A stretch of 64,000 nucleotides of DNA from Xanthomonas sp. Leaf131 (GCF_001423495.1 NZ_LMOG01000006.1:35081-99080); one strand, 5' to 3'; counted from the stretch's first letter, positions 33,175 through 42,995 are shown. Notes: a model not told the origin generated them from the letters alone. Program-made: numbers and translations.

Positions 33175-34352
33175 ACCCGCAGCATCGCGCCGAAGGGATG
33201 ACGCGCCGCAGCCTGCTGCGCGCCGGTGCACTGGCCGGCCTGGCCGCATTGCTGCCGGCAAGCGCCTCTGCTGCGGGCGGCCATTGCGGGCCGTGGCCAT
33301 TGTGGAATGCCTTCGTCAGCAAGCACATCCAGCCCGATGGGCGGGTGGTGGATTTTCTCAATCCGGACCAGCGCTCGACCTCCGAAGGGCAGTCGTATGC
33401 GCTGTTCTTCGCCTTGGTCAACAACGACCAGGTGTTGTTCGACAAGGTGCTGGGCTGGACGCGGCATAACCTGTGCGGCGGCCGCCCGGATCTCAATCTG
33501 CCAGCGTGGTTGTGGGGGCGCGATGACAGCGGCAGTTGGCGCGTACTCGATCCCAATACCGCCAGCGATGGCGAGTTGTGGATTGCCTACGCGCTGCTGG
33601 AAGCCGGCCGGCTGTGGAGCCGGCCCGGTTACGCCAAGGCCGGTCAGCAGATCCTGCAATTGATGCGCCAACAGGAAGTGGTCACGCTGCCTGGCATGGG
33701 CGCGATGCTGCTACCCGGTCGCGCAGGATTTGTCGAAGACCAGCGCTGGACGCTTAATCCCAGCTACCTGCCGATTCAAGTGTTGCGCCGTTGTGCAAAC
33801 GCCGACCCCAAGGGGCCGTGGGCGGTGATCGCCAGCAACGCCGCACGCGTACTGCGCGACAGCGCGCCGGTGGGCTTTGCGCCCGACTGGACGCTGTGGG
33901 ACGGCACGCGCTTCAGTCCCGATCCCAAGCGCGGCAATGTCGGCAGCTACGACGCCATTCGCGTGTATCTGTGGGCCGGCATGCTGGATGCCGGCGAGCC
34001 GCTGCGTGCGACGTTGTTGCAAGACCTGTCCGGCCCGGCCGATCTGCTCGCCGCACAACATCCGTTTGCCGAAAAGATCGACACCACGCGCGGTGTGGGC
34101 ACCGGCACGCTGCCGGCGGGATTTTCCGCCGCATTGCTGCCGTATCTGAGTGCCTTGGGTCAGCCCGCGCTGCTCAAGGCACAGGCACAACGGATTCCCG
34201 CTGCCGCACAACCTGCGGCCGCTGCATTGCCGTACTTCGAACGCACGCTGGCCCTGTTTGGACAGGGCTGGCTTGAGAACCGTTTCCGCTTTGCCGCAGA
34301 CGGGCGCCTGCTGCCCGCCTGGAGAACGCCTGCATGCTCCGCAAAAACCTGA
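33171..34352 (+). CDS. bcsZ: periplasmic endo-1,4-beta-glucanase BcsZ (GH8)
   Basis: 393-aa family 8 cellulase that trims nascent cellulose and is required for normal product. The acid Glu lies in RSTSEGQSYALF (about residue 72) and the second conserved acid in TASDGELWIAYAL (about 133). The N-terminus has TRRSLLRAGALAG followed by a hydrophobic stretch and ASASA, a good match to a twin-arginine signal, unlike the Sec leader of the E. coli enzyme. The start is coupled to bcsB (ATGA), and the 3' end overlaps bcsC by 19 nt. Confidence 0.95.
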   Translation: MNPQHRAEGMTRRSLLRAGALAGLAALLPASASAAGGHCGPWPLWNAFVSKHIQPDGRVVDFLNPDQRSTSEGQSYALFFALVNNDQVLFDKVLGWTRHNLCGGRPDLNLPAWLWGRDDSGSWRVLDPNTASDGELWIAYALLEAGRLWSRPGYAKAGQQILQLMRQQEVVTLPGMGAMLLPGRAGFVEDQRWTLNPSYLPIQVLRRCANADPKGPWAVIASNAARVLRDSAPVGFAPDWTLWDGTRFSPDPKRGNVGSYDAIRVYLWAGMLDAGEPLRATLLQDLSGPADLLAAQHPFAEKIDTTRGVGTGTLPAGFSAALLPYLSALGQPALLKAQAQRIPAAAQPAAAALPYFERTLALFGQGWLENRFRFAADGRLLPAWRTPACSAKT

Positions 34353-37300
34353 CGCCGCTCTACCTCGCCGGCATGCTCGACCTGTGCCTGCTCGCTTCGC
34401 CGGTGCATGCGCAGACCGGCGCTACCCAGCAACTGGTGGGCCAGGGCAATTACTGGCACGACCAGGGCCGCGACGATCTGTCTGCCGACACCTGGAGAAA
34501 GTTGCTCGGCATCGACCCCGATCAGCCAGACGCCCTGCTTGGCCTGGCCCAGATCGATCTGGCGCAGGGGCGCCAGTCCGAAGCGCGCAAACGCCTGCAA
34601 CAACTCGACGCAGCCCATCCGCAATCGCCGCAGGCACAGCGCCTGCGCGTGGCGATCGGCGCGCGTGGCAGCAGCACTGCCGGCGAAGATCCGAACCTGC
34701 GCAATGCGCGTCGTGCGGCAGCGGCCGGGCGTTATGTGGAAGCCGCGCGCAATTACGAATCCGTATTCGGCGGCAAACCGCCGCCGCCGGCATTGGCACT
34801 GGAGTACTACCAGTCGCTGGCCGGCACGCCTACCGGCTGGGAGCGTGCACGCGACGGCTTGCAGCGTCTGCAATCCAGCGACCCAGGTAACCCGTCCGTG
34901 CAACTGGCGCTGGCGCAGGTGCTCAGTTATCGCGACCCCACCCGCCGCGACGGCATCACCCAACTGCGCACCCTCGCGCAGCGTGCGGATGTCGGTGGCC
35001 CGGCGCGCAACAGCTGGCGTCAGGCACTGCTATGGCTCAACGCCAGTGCGGCCGATGCACCGCTGTATCAGGCATTTCTGGCCGGCACCCCGAACGATGC
35101 GGAAGTGACCGCCAAACTCGGCCAGCTGCGCGAACAGCGCAGCGCCGCCGCAGCTGTACCGGCCGATCCCAATGGCGTGCTGTTGGGCGAAGGCTTCCGC
35201 GCACTGAGCGCCAACAATCTGGGTGCTGCCGAACAACGCTTTACGCAAGTGCTGCGTGCACGTGCACGCGATCCGGAAGCGCTCGGTGGCCTGGGCTCGG
35301 TACGCCTGCGCCAACAGCGTTTTGCCGAAGCGCAGGAACTGCTGCGCCCGGCGGCTGCCGGCAACGGCAAATGGAAAAGCGCGCTCGATAGCGCGCGCTA
35401 CTGGCAGCAACTGCAGCAGGCCGAGGCTGCACGCACGCGTGGCGATCTGGCCCAGGCACGCCAGCTGGTGGAGCAGTCGCTGCAGCTGTTGCCCAACGAG
35501 CCGGCCGGGCATGTGGCGCTAGGCGGCTTGCAGGCCGCCAGCGACCCGGTGGCCGCCGAAGCCAGCTACCGCAAGGCGCTGTCGCGCGATGCCGACAATG
35601 CCGGCGCGCTGCAGGGCCTGGTGGGGTTGTACAGCCGCCAGGGCCGCATGCAGGAAGCCAGCGACTTGTTCAATCGCTTGCCGCCTGCAGAACGCGCCAA
35701 ATCCGGCGGCGAAGCCTTGTTGCGTTCCAACGTACAGCGCGCCCGCGCCCGTCAGTCGCTGGAAGCCGGCGATACGGTCAGCGCGCAGACCGAGCTGGAA
35801 GCAGCGATGGTCGAACGTCCGGGCGATGCCTGGATCCGTCTGGATCTTGCGCGTCTGTATCAACACGCCGGCCGCCCCGATCAGGCCCGCAGCGTGATGG
35901 ATGGCCTGCTCGCCGTACATGGCGATCAACCCGAAGCGCTGCACGCCAATGCGTTGTTGGCGCAGGAAAGTGGCGATTGGCAGGGTGCCTACGACAGCCT
36001 CGATCGCATTCCCGTCGCATCGCGCACGCCGGAGATGCGCCAACTGCGCACCACTGCGTGGATCGAATTGCAGGCGCGGCAGGCGCGGCTGCTGGTGGAG
36101 CAGGGCAGGGTGGGCGAGGCGCAGCAATTGCTGGCCCGCACCGAAACCGCGCTCGCCAACCAGCTCGACGACCCGCAGCTGCTGGCCGCATTGGCCGGCG
36201 CGCATGCCGACGCCGGCAATGCCGCGCGCGCGCTGACCCTGGCCCAGCGCCTGGTCACCGGCGCCATGGTGCGCACCGAAGATCGCCTGCAATACGCCAG
36301 CGTGTTGCTGCGCGCGCATCAGGACGCCGAACTCTCGGCCGTGCTGCGCCAGTTGCAGGCCACCACCCTGACACCGGAGCAGCTGCGTCGCTATCAGGCC
36401 CTGCGCAGCGCCTACACGCTGCGGCAGGTGGATGCGCTGCGCGCGCTTGGCAACCTGGAAGGGGCCTACGACGCGCTTGCGCCGATCCTGGCTCAACAGC
36501 CGGACAGCCGCGACGCGCAGGCCGCACTCGCGCGCCTGTACGCTGCCTCCGGCGATCAGCGGCAGGCGCTGGCGATCTACCAGCAGATCCTGCAGCGCCA
36601 TCCCAACGATCTGGATACGCTCACTGCCGCTGCCAACAGCGCTGCCGCACAGTCGGATCTGCGCAATGCCGAAAGCTATCTGCAACGCGCGCTGGCGCAG
36701 GCACCGGAGTCGCCGGAGGTACTGGCCGCCGCCGGGCGCGTGTATCGCAGCGCCGGCAAGAATCGCAAGGCCGAGCAATACTTTCGTGCTTCGCTGGCCG
36801 CGCAGCAGCGTCAGGCCGGGCAACTGGACAACGGCCTGCCCTCCGCGCGTGGTCCGTCCGCCGTTGCGTCGTCCGGTCGCCCGCTCAACCCGTTCTCCGG
36901 CATGACCGGCGCCATGCCGCGCTCGCCGGCGGTGCTGTCCGAGCGTATGGACGCAGGGAATGCTTACAACGATGCCGCACTGGCGCCGGTTGCCATGCAC
37001 TCCGCATCTGTGCGTTTCGCCGCTGCCGCGCCGATCGACGTCGATGCCGGCAACGGTGGCGATGCGTTGCCGCAGCCAGTGAGCGCCACTGCAGTTCCAG
37101 CCATGCTGCCTGCGCCCAATAGCCGCATGCGTCTGTCGCCGCGCAGCGATGAAGTACTCGCCTCGCGCACCGTTGCACTCAGCGCTTCGGACGCCGGTCC
37201 GCGCCTGACCAGGCCTGCCGCACAGGCGTTGCCGCCGCTCGGCAGCGGCAACAGCGTGCTCGACGAACTGCGCGCGGTGCAGTCGGAAAACAGCGATCAC

Positions 37301-38869
37301 CTGGCGGGTGGCGCGCTGTATCGTTCGCGCGATGGCGAAGACGGCCTGGGCCGCCTGGACGACATCGAAATGCCGGTCCAGGCCGAGTTCGCCGTCGGCG
37401 ACGGCAAGCTCGGCGTCACGCTGACACCGACCATTGTCGATGCCGGCACGCTCACCACCGACTACACCACCGCCAGCCGCTTCGGCACCGGCCCGCAGAC
37501 CGGCATCAACGATGCGCTTGCAGCCGATCGTGGGCCGATCGACACGCTGGTCAGCTCGTCGATGTACCAGCTGCTCGCCACCGAAGGCAACACCGCCGCC
37601 ACGCGCGAACGCTTGCGCCGATACACCTTGAACACCGGCCTGTTCAACGCATTGCTGGTCGAAAACAACAACAGCAACGCTGCCGCCGTGGCCGCGCTGG
37701 CCAACGAACCGTTGCCGGCTTACCTGCTCAGCATCAACGCCTCCACCACGCCGATCGCCCAACTGGCGCGTGACATTCTCGGCAACACCGCGCTCAGCGA
37801 ACAGTTGGCCGCTGGCGATGCAGCCGCGTTGCGCACGCTGGCCGGCAGCACCGCCGCCGCGCAACAGACCCCGACCGGGCTGGCCGACGCACTCAACGCC
37901 ATGGCCGCCAACGGCAACGGCGCACGCCGGCTCAGCCAGGACGACACCGGCGTGGGCGTCGGTGTGCGCTATCGCAATGGCGGTTTCGGTGCCGACATCG
38001 GCAGCACGCCGATCGGCTTCCAGGAACAGAACGTCATCGGCGGCATCGGCTATCGGGGCGAGCTTGGCGATGCGGTGAGCTGGTCGGCCGAGGCCTCGCG
38101 GCGCGCGGTCACCGACAGCGTGCTCTCGTTTGCCGGTGCGCAGGATGCGCGCAGCCGCCGCGAATGGGGCGGGGTGACCAGCAATGGCATCTCGCTGTCG
38201 GCCACTGCCGACAACGGCCTGCTCGGCGGTTACGCCAACCTCGCCGCGCACCGTCTGCTCGGCAACAACGTCGCCGACAACGACCATCGCCAGGTCGATC
38301 TGGGTTTCTACGTGCACGCACTGGAGACCCAGCACCAGTCGCTCACGGCCGGCATCAATCTCACCGCCATGCAGTACGACAAGAACCTCAGCGGCTTCAC
38401 CTATGGCCATGGCGGTTACTTCAGCCCGCAGGACTATGTGGATCTTGGTTTTCCGGTGCATTGGAGCGGTCGTAGCGCAGGGCAAACGGTGAATTGGAAG
38501 GTCGATGCCAGCATCGGCGTGCAGCACTTCACCACCGAAGCCTCGCCGTATTTCCCCACCGACCCGAGCTTGCAGCAGGCCGCTTACGATGCGGCATCGC
38601 TAGCTGCATTGCTCGGCCTGGTCGATCGCTACACCGACCCGGTATATGCGGGCGAAAGCCGCACCGGCGTGTCCTACAACCTCAGTGGCGCGGCCGAATG
38701 GCAGGTGGCACCGCAGCTGTTTCTGGGCGGGCGCATGACCTTCAACAATGCGCGCGACTACAACCAGTTCAGCAGCAATCTCTATTTGCGTTTCGTGATG
38801 GATCGGCTGGGCGCGGCACTGGGGCGCGCACCGCAGGTGCTGACCTCGCCGTATGCTGCAGAGCGTTGA
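34334..38869 (+). CDS. bcsC: cellulose export protein BcsC (TPR plus outer-membrane barrel)
   Basis: 1511 aa, longer than E. coli BcsC (1157). A signal peptide precedes some 800 residues of TPR repeats (e.g. GLAQIDLAQGRQSEARKRL), the periplasmic scaffold that leads cellulose to the pore. A low-complexity Ala/Pro/Ser region follows (about 835-1000), then the 16-strand barrel from about 1015. Between the first strand (LTPTIVDAGTL) and the next (DTGVGVGVRY) about 150 helical residues are inserted (about 1050-1198), where E. coli has only about 20. The C-terminal region (MTFNNARDYNQFSSNLYLRF) is typical. Last gene of the bcs operon. Confidence 0.93.
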   Translation: MLRKNLTPLYLAGMLDLCLLASPVHAQTGATQQLVGQGNYWHDQGRDDLSADTWRKLLGIDPDQPDALLGLAQIDLAQGRQSEARKRLQQLDAAHPQSPQAQRLRVAIGARGSSTAGEDPNLRNARRAAAAGRYVEAARNYESVFGGKPPPPALALEYYQSLAGTPTGWERARDGLQRLQSSDPGNPSVQLALAQVLSYRDPTRRDGITQLRTLAQRADVGGPARNSWRQALLWLNASAADAPLYQAFLAGTPNDAEVTAKLGQLREQRSAAAAVPADPNGVLLGEGFRALSANNLGAAEQRFTQVLRARARDPEALGGLGSVRLRQQRFAEAQELLRPAAAGNGKWKSALDSARYWQQLQQAEAARTRGDLAQARQLVEQSLQLLPNEPAGHVALGGLQAASDPVAAEASYRKALSRDADNAGALQGLVGLYSRQGRMQEASDLFNRLPPAERAKSGGEALLRSNVQRARARQSLEAGDTVSAQTELEAAMVERPGDAWIRLDLARLYQHAGRPDQARSVMDGLLAVHGDQPEALHANALLAQESGDWQGAYDSLDRIPVASRTPEMRQLRTTAWIELQARQARLLVEQGRVGEAQQLLARTETALANQLDDPQLLAALAGAHADAGNAARALTLAQRLVTGAMVRTEDRLQYASVLLRAHQDAELSAVLRQLQATTLTPEQLRRYQALRSAYTLRQVDALRALGNLEGAYDALAPILAQQPDSRDAQAALARLYAASGDQRQALAIYQQILQRHPNDLDTLTAAANSAAAQSDLRNAESYLQRALAQAPESPEVLAAAGRVYRSAGKNRKAEQYFRASLAAQQRQAGQLDNGLPSARGPSAVASSGRPLNPFSGMTGAMPRSPAVLSERMDAGNAYNDAALAPVAMHSASVRFAAAAPIDVDAGNGGDALPQPVSATAVPAMLPAPNSRMRLSPRSDEVLASRTVALSASDAGPRLTRPAAQALPPLGSGNSVLDELRAVQSENSDHLAGGALYRSRDGEDGLGRLDDIEMPVQAEFAVGDGKLGVTLTPTIVDAGTLTTDYTTASRFGTGPQTGINDALAADRGPIDTLVSSSMYQLLATEGNTAATRERLRRYTLNTGLFNALLVENNNSNAAAVAALANEPLPAYLLSINASTTPIAQLARDILGNTALSEQLAAGDAAALRTLAGSTAAAQQTPTGLADALNAMAANGNGARRLSQDDTGVGVGVRYRNGGFGADIGSTPIGFQEQNVIGGIGYRGELGDAVSWSAEASRRAVTDSVLSFAGAQDARSRREWGGVTSNGISLSATADNGLLGGYANLAAHRLLGNNVADNDHRQVDLGFYVHALETQHQSLTAGINLTAMQYDKNLSGFTYGHGGYFSPQDYVDLGFPVHWSGRSAGQTVNWKVDASIGVQHFTTEASPYFPTDPSLQQAAYDAASLAALLGLVDRYTDPVYAGESRTGVSYNLSGAAEWQVAPQLFLGGRMTFNNARDYNQFSSNLYLRFVMDRLGAALGRAPQVLTSPYAAER

Positions 38870-39058
38870 GAAGGTCAGCAAATCGACTGTGTAGCCACCG
38901 CGCCGTAGCGGCGATGCGGAGTCGCTCGGTGCCGCGCGCACCGCCCGGCTCCGGCACATCGCCTGCACCACCTCACGGCTGCTTGCGATGGCGTATGCAG
39001 TCGCCTTGCATCGGTGCCGCTGGTAGAGCCCGATAGGAACAACGGGATTGCGGACAAA

Positions 39059-39084
39059 CGAACGGCGCCTTTCGGCGCCGTTCG
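39059..39084 (-). terminator. rho-independent terminator of the metalloprotease gene
   Basis: Perfect 11-bp stem CGAACGGCGCC / GGCGCCGTTCG with TTTC loop. On the minus strand it is followed by TTTGTCC, on the plus strand by CATTTC. It sits between convergent bcsC and the metalloprotease gene and may serve both. The rest of the 250-nt gap shows no further feature. Confidence 0.75.
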
Positions 39085-39119
39085 CATTTCATCGACTTAT
39101 CGCAGAGCGTGCCTGTCGC

Positions 39120-40778
39120 TTACGGACGCACCTTGGTGGCGCAGACGAACACCGACGCCTGCTGCACGCGGCTGATGGCGCCCTGGTTCTGCAACTCACG
39201 CGCATGCTCGTCCATGCAGGTCAGGTAACCCAGACGGTTGCCTGCGTTCTGCGTCTTGCACAGACTGCTTTCGGCAGCGATGTTCGCGCCGGGAATCAAC
39301 CCGCCGGTCTCCAGCGTCGGCACCAGCGTGTTGCAGCTGCCCAGCTTGGCCAGCCCGCGGTTCAAGGTCCAACCGATATCGGCAAACATCGCCGGGGTCA
39401 GGTCGATGTTCAGATGCGCCTGCACTTCCGGCGTATCGAACGGTTCCATCAACGCGTTCGGCTGCAGGTCGGTATCGAAGTGCGAGAACGTCGAACCGCC
39501 GGCCACCACGCTGGGCGCGTACAAGCGTGTACGGCCTGCGCTGTCGGTGCCCTGCAGCAATTCCGGATCCTCATACAGCGCCGCAACTACCGCAGTGCTG
39601 CTCTTCAGCCGCACGCCATCGGCCTGCGACACCATGATCGCCGGGATGGTGATGTCGGTGATCGGCGGTGCCGCATTGCCCATGGTCTGCACGCCGCCGG
39701 CGTTGTTGGCCACGATCACGCCCACCGCACCGTTGAGCTGGGCGTTCTTGACCTTGATCGCAAACGCGCAGGTACCGCGGTCGATCAAGGCGACCTTGCC
39801 GGCCACCGCCGCCGCATTGACGAACGGCGTTTCGCAGCCATCGCTGACCGACGCGGCGGCAACGCCGTCGTCAACCGTCACTACCGCCTTGGCCGGGAAA
39901 TTGGCCGCGCTGGCCAGCGGCCCGAAGCTGGCAAAGCCCACCTCGTACTTGCCGGCTGCGCTGGCCGGTGCGGTTACCCGCAGCAAGGTGCGCGGATCCA
40001 GGATCAACGCCGCCTCGCGGTTGACGCGCGTGCCCGCCCACACCGTACGACCCGGTGTGCGCATCGCTTCTGCACGCAGCGCGTTGGTCATGGTCGGGTC
40101 GTCGAACCGCTTGTTCTGCACGTTGTCGTAGGCTTGCGCGGTGTAGACGTCGGTCAGGCCGGTGCCCGAGCCGAGCACACCGGTGGTCTTGTTGAGGAAG
40201 CCCGCCGCTCCCAGGCCGTGGCCGATCTCATGCATCACCACGTTGAGGAAGTTGATCTGGCCTTCGGGCGTCTTGCCGTCCAGACCCAGGTACCAGCCCG
40301 AGCCGGCCAGGCAATCTTCCTTGCCCAGGTCGCCGTTGAATTGCGAAAACACGTCGGCCGGATCGTTCGGATCGGGCACCAGATCCTGCCCGGCGATCGC
40401 ATCGCCCAACGCGGACGGATACAGCGTATTGGGCTTGGAACCGGGGAAATCGTTGACGATCCAGTTCGGGCCGGCCTGACCCAGCGTGCCGCCGGTGGCG
40501 GTACAGGTCAGCCGCGCGAACGAGGCATACACCTTGATCTCGACGTTGCTCTGCAGCACCGCACCCCACAGGTCCATCGCGTACTGGTAGGCGATGCGGC
40601 GCTGTTCGCCCACCGAGCGCCCGGGATTGCCACCTAATGGGGCTGCGGTGGTGGGATCGTTCAAGCCGACGCTGGTGCCGGCATCGCCATTGATCAGCGT
40701 GACGTTGGCGGCGCTTGCGTGCAGCGGCGCGATGGCGGCGGCCACGGCCAGGGACAACAGCAACAAGGGCTTATTCAT
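39120..40778 (-). CDS. secreted zinc metalloprotease with PA domain
   Basis: 552-aa exported protein with a clear signal peptide (LLLLSLAVAAAIAPLHASA). The zincin motif MHEIGHGLGAAGF (His183, Glu184, His187) gives HExxHxxG. A protease-associated (PA) domain (about 300-390; ALIDRGTCAFAIKVKNAQ, GVIVANNAGG) is inserted after it. The downstream AHLNIDLTPAMFADIGW segment resembles secreted zincins, and Cys pairs occur throughout. GGAG lies 9 nt before ATG 40778. It overlaps the upstream small-protein gene by 8 nt. Likely a type II secretion substrate (inference). Confidence 0.82.
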   Translation of the reverse strand: MNKPLLLLSLAVAAAIAPLHASAANVTLINGDAGTSVGLNDPTTAAPLGGNPGRSVGEQRRIAYQYAMDLWGAVLQSNVEIKVYASFARLTCTATGGTLGQAGPNWIVNDFPGSKPNTLYPSALGDAIAGQDLVPDPNDPADVFSQFNGDLGKEDCLAGSGWYLGLDGKTPEGQINFLNVVMHEIGHGLGAAGFLNKTTGVLGSGTGLTDVYTAQAYDNVQNKRFDDPTMTNALRAEAMRTPGRTVWAGTRVNREAALILDPRTLLRVTAPASAAGKYEVGFASFGPLASAANFPAKAVVTVDDGVAAASVSDGCETPFVNAAAVAGKVALIDRGTCAFAIKVKNAQLNGAVGVIVANNAGGVQTMGNAAPPITDITIPAIMVSQADGVRLKSSTAVVAALYEDPELLQGTDSAGRTRLYAPSVVAGGSTFSHFDTDLQPNALMEPFDTPEVQAHLNIDLTPAMFADIGWTLNRGLAKLGSCNTLVPTLETGGLIPGANIAAESSLCKTQNAGNRLGYLTCMDEHARELQNQGAISRVQQASVFVCATKVRP

Positions 40779-41187
40779 GCGGCAGCGCTCCGTGCTCGGC
40801 GTGGGCGGGTTGGGTGGTCTCGGTGTCGTCGCTGTGCTCGATCACGACGCGACCGTCGGCCTGACGGGTCGCTGTCAGCGAACTCATTTGCGAGGCCGGC
40901 AACTTGCGCGCCACGGCGCCGTTGGGCAACCGGCGCTCGGTGGCACGGGCAGCGGCTTCGGTCTGTGGAACGCTCGTGCGTGCCGCGCTGCTACGGGCGG
41001 CCGAGGTGGCCTGCTGATCCAGCGCCGCGCTCTCGGCGTCGGTCAGCGGGCGCAGCTTGCCGGTGGTGGGGTCGATACCGACCTTGGAACTGCTGGTTGC
41101 GGTCTCCTGCGCGACGGCCAGGGCCGGCAGGCAGACAACACACAACACGCCGGACAGCATCCATCCGGGCTTGCGAAAGCTCATCAT
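40771..41187 (-). CDS. small exported protein co-encoded with the metalloprotease
   Basis: 138 aa from ATG 41187 (AAGGA upstream; the adjacent ATG 41184 is equivalent). It has a signal peptide (MLSGVLCVVCLPALAVAQ), then a polar low-complexity body with one conserved-looking motif, VGIDPTTGKLRPLTDAE, and a C-terminal beta-like stretch LTATRQADGRVVIEHSD. The GKLRPLT...AE motif resembles small proteins named post-PEP-CTERM-1 (from memory, uncertain). Its stop overlaps the metalloprotease start by 8 nt, so the two are translated together. It may be a chaperone, inhibitor or substrate of the protease. Confidence 0.65.
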   Translation of the reverse strand: MMSFRKPGWMLSGVLCVVCLPALAVAQETATSSSKVGIDPTTGKLRPLTDAESAALDQQATSAARSSAARTSVPQTEAAARATERRLPNGAVARKLPASQMSSLTATRQADGRVVIEHSDDTETTQPAHAEHGALPHE

Positions 41188-41465
41188 CGTTGGGGTTTCC
41201 TTGAGTCCAACAGGGGAAAAGTGACGCCGTGCAGACACCAGCGTCGGGGGAATCCTTCCGTTTCAGTCTGTTCATGACTGAATCATGAATCCGTGACTTG
41301 TGTCAATCTTTTGACATGTAAGCCGCTGAATGCGAAGCGCTAGCCTGAAACAGTCATCGGTGCGCTTGTCATCGGCAATTTTTCAATGTCTTGACAGCAG
41401 CTGGCGCCGGAATCGGCCAGATATTTGACGCGCACGCGCCATTGGGCAAGAAGCCGGACGCAACC

Positions 41466-41583
41466 TCCCTTCTCCCGTCGGGAGAAGGTGCCCCGCAGGG
41501 GCGGATGAGGGTACGCGCGAAGCCCGGTGGAGCTGAGTGCAGGGCTGGGTAGGCCTGAGCTTCGCCCCGTACCCTCACCCCAA
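41466..41583. repeat. xanthomonad-type intergenic repeat with hairpins
   Basis: In this 557-nt gap a perfect hairpin CCTTCTCCC / GGGAGAAGG (41468-41488) is followed by GCCCC-GCA-GGGGC (41490-41502). GGATGAGGGTACG and CGTACCCTCACCCC close an outer stem ending near 41583. Such elements are common between genes of Xanthomonas and relatives. The remainder to 41795 has no recognised gene. Confidence 0.65.
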
Positions 41584-41795
41584 CCCCCGCTCCGCGCCCC
41601 GGCCCGCGCTTGCGCCACAGGCGCTCCAAGACACGCGCGCCCGTGGCGCGCAAGCCGTGCCTTTTCGCCCCGCAAGAGAGGGGCTTCTCTCGGAATCGGC
41701 GAGTGCCACTCGTACACTGGGGTTCTTCCGCCCGTGGCTCGCGTGATTCGACGCGAGCGCGTTAGGTTGTTTGCCAGTCCGCGCAATAGGTCCCC

Positions 41796-42218
41796 ATGCA
41801 CGCCGTCATCTACCACAACCCCAATTGCGGAACGTCCCGCAACACGCTTGCCTTGATCCGCCACAGCGGCATCGAACCGCAGATCGTCGATTACCTGCAG
41901 CACCCGCCAACCCGCGAAACGCTAACGTCCCTCATCGCCGCCGCCGGCATTCCGGTCCGCGACGCCATCCGCCAGAAAGGCACCCCGTATCTGGAACTGG
42001 GGCTCGACGATCCCACCCTGGACGACGACGCCCTGCTGAGCGCAATGCTCACGCATCCGGTGCTGATCAATCGCCCGTTCGTGCACACCTCGCTGGGCAC
42101 GCGCTTGTGCCGCCCCTGCGAACGGGTGCTCGACCTGTTGCCGCCAGCCACGCACGGCTTCGTCAAGGAAGACGGCGAGCGCGTGCTGGACGCTGCCGGT
42201 CGGCGTGTCGCCGGCTGA
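41796..42218 (+). CDS. arsC: ArsC-type arsenate reductase (glutaredoxin-coupled)
   Basis: 140-aa thioredoxin-fold reductase of the E. coli plasmid-type ArsC family. The active-site loop NPNCGTSRNTL (catalytic Cys about 11) is intact, as are the RPFVHTSLGTRLCRP region and a C-terminal FVKEDGERVLD. It reduces arsenate with glutathione/glutaredoxin. No arsenite pump or ArsR is adjacent, so it is a stand-alone gene; some relatives act on other substrates. Confidence 0.85.
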   Translation: MHAVIYHNPNCGTSRNTLALIRHSGIEPQIVDYLQHPPTRETLTSLIAAAGIPVRDAIRQKGTPYLELGLDDPTLDDDALLSAMLTHPVLINRPFVHTSLGTRLCRPCERVLDLLPPATHGFVKEDGERVLDAAGRRVAG

Positions 42219-42402
42219 GGGGCCGGGGTGGGTGAGGGAACAGGAACAGCGCACGTCGCGCGTCGCGCGTCATGGAGCGACGTGCTCAGGCATGGCCTCA
42301 GATGTCTCCCTGCAGTTAATCCTCAAATCCCCAATCCCCACACTCACCTGCGCATACCGAACAGGTTTTAAAATCGCCCCAACGTTTCCCGGGAGCAGCT
42401 AG

Positions 42403-42918
42403 ATGATTCGCGAGATTATCCGCATGGGCGACAAGCGCCTGCTGCGCGTGGCGCCACCGGTGACCAACCTGGGCAGCGCCGAGCTGCACGCGCTGGTGGC
42501 CGATATGTTCGAGACCATGGACGCGGCGCGCGGTGTCGGTCTGGCCGCACCGCAGATCGCGGTGGATCTGCAATTGATGGTGTTCGGTTTCGAGGCCAGC
42601 GAACGCTATCCCGAAGCGCCGGCAGTGCCGCGCACCGCGCTGGCGAATGCGCAGATCGAACCGCTGTCGGACGAGATGGAAAACGGTTGGGAAGGCTGCC
42701 TGTCCATTCCCGGCTTGCGCGCGGTGATTCCACGTTATCGCTTCATTCGCTATCGCGGCTTTGCGCCCGACGGGAGCCCGATCGAGCGCGAGGCCGAAGG
42801 CTTCCACGCGCGCGTGGTGCAGCATGAATACGACCACCTGGTCGGCCGCCTGTATCCCTCGCGGATAGAAAACTTCGACACCTTCGGTTTCGAAGACGTG
42901 TTGTCTTACGACTTGTAA
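42403..42918 (+). CDS. def: peptide deformylase
   Basis: 171-aa metallohydrolase removing the N-formyl group of nascent proteins. The three family motifs are present: GVGLAAPQI (about 45), EGCLSIPG (about 96, metal Cys) and QHEYDHLVG (about 139, metal His residues and catalytic Glu). GGGAG lies 12 nt before ATG 42403. It is not followed by fmt as in E. coli; a bidirectional terminator closes it. Confidence 0.96.
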   Translation: MIREIIRMGDKRLLRVAPPVTNLGSAELHALVADMFETMDAARGVGLAAPQIAVDLQLMVFGFEASERYPEAPAVPRTALANAQIEPLSDEMENGWEGCLSIPGLRAVIPRYRFIRYRGFAPDGSPIEREAEGFHARVVQHEYDHLVGRLYPSRIENFDTFGFEDVLSYDL

Positions 42919-42995
42919 CGCAGCGGTCGCGCTGCGCGTTTCATCTTCGACGGCGGCACGGTCGAGGCGAAACGGCACTGCACCTCGCATGTAAA

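Noticed and set aside
35519-38527. 1002-codon open frame antisense to bcsC
   Set aside because: It mirrors the codon positions of a clearly real TPR/barrel gene in GC-rich DNA, is His/Arg/Gln-rich with no family motif or ribosome site, and is typical of antisense shadow frames.
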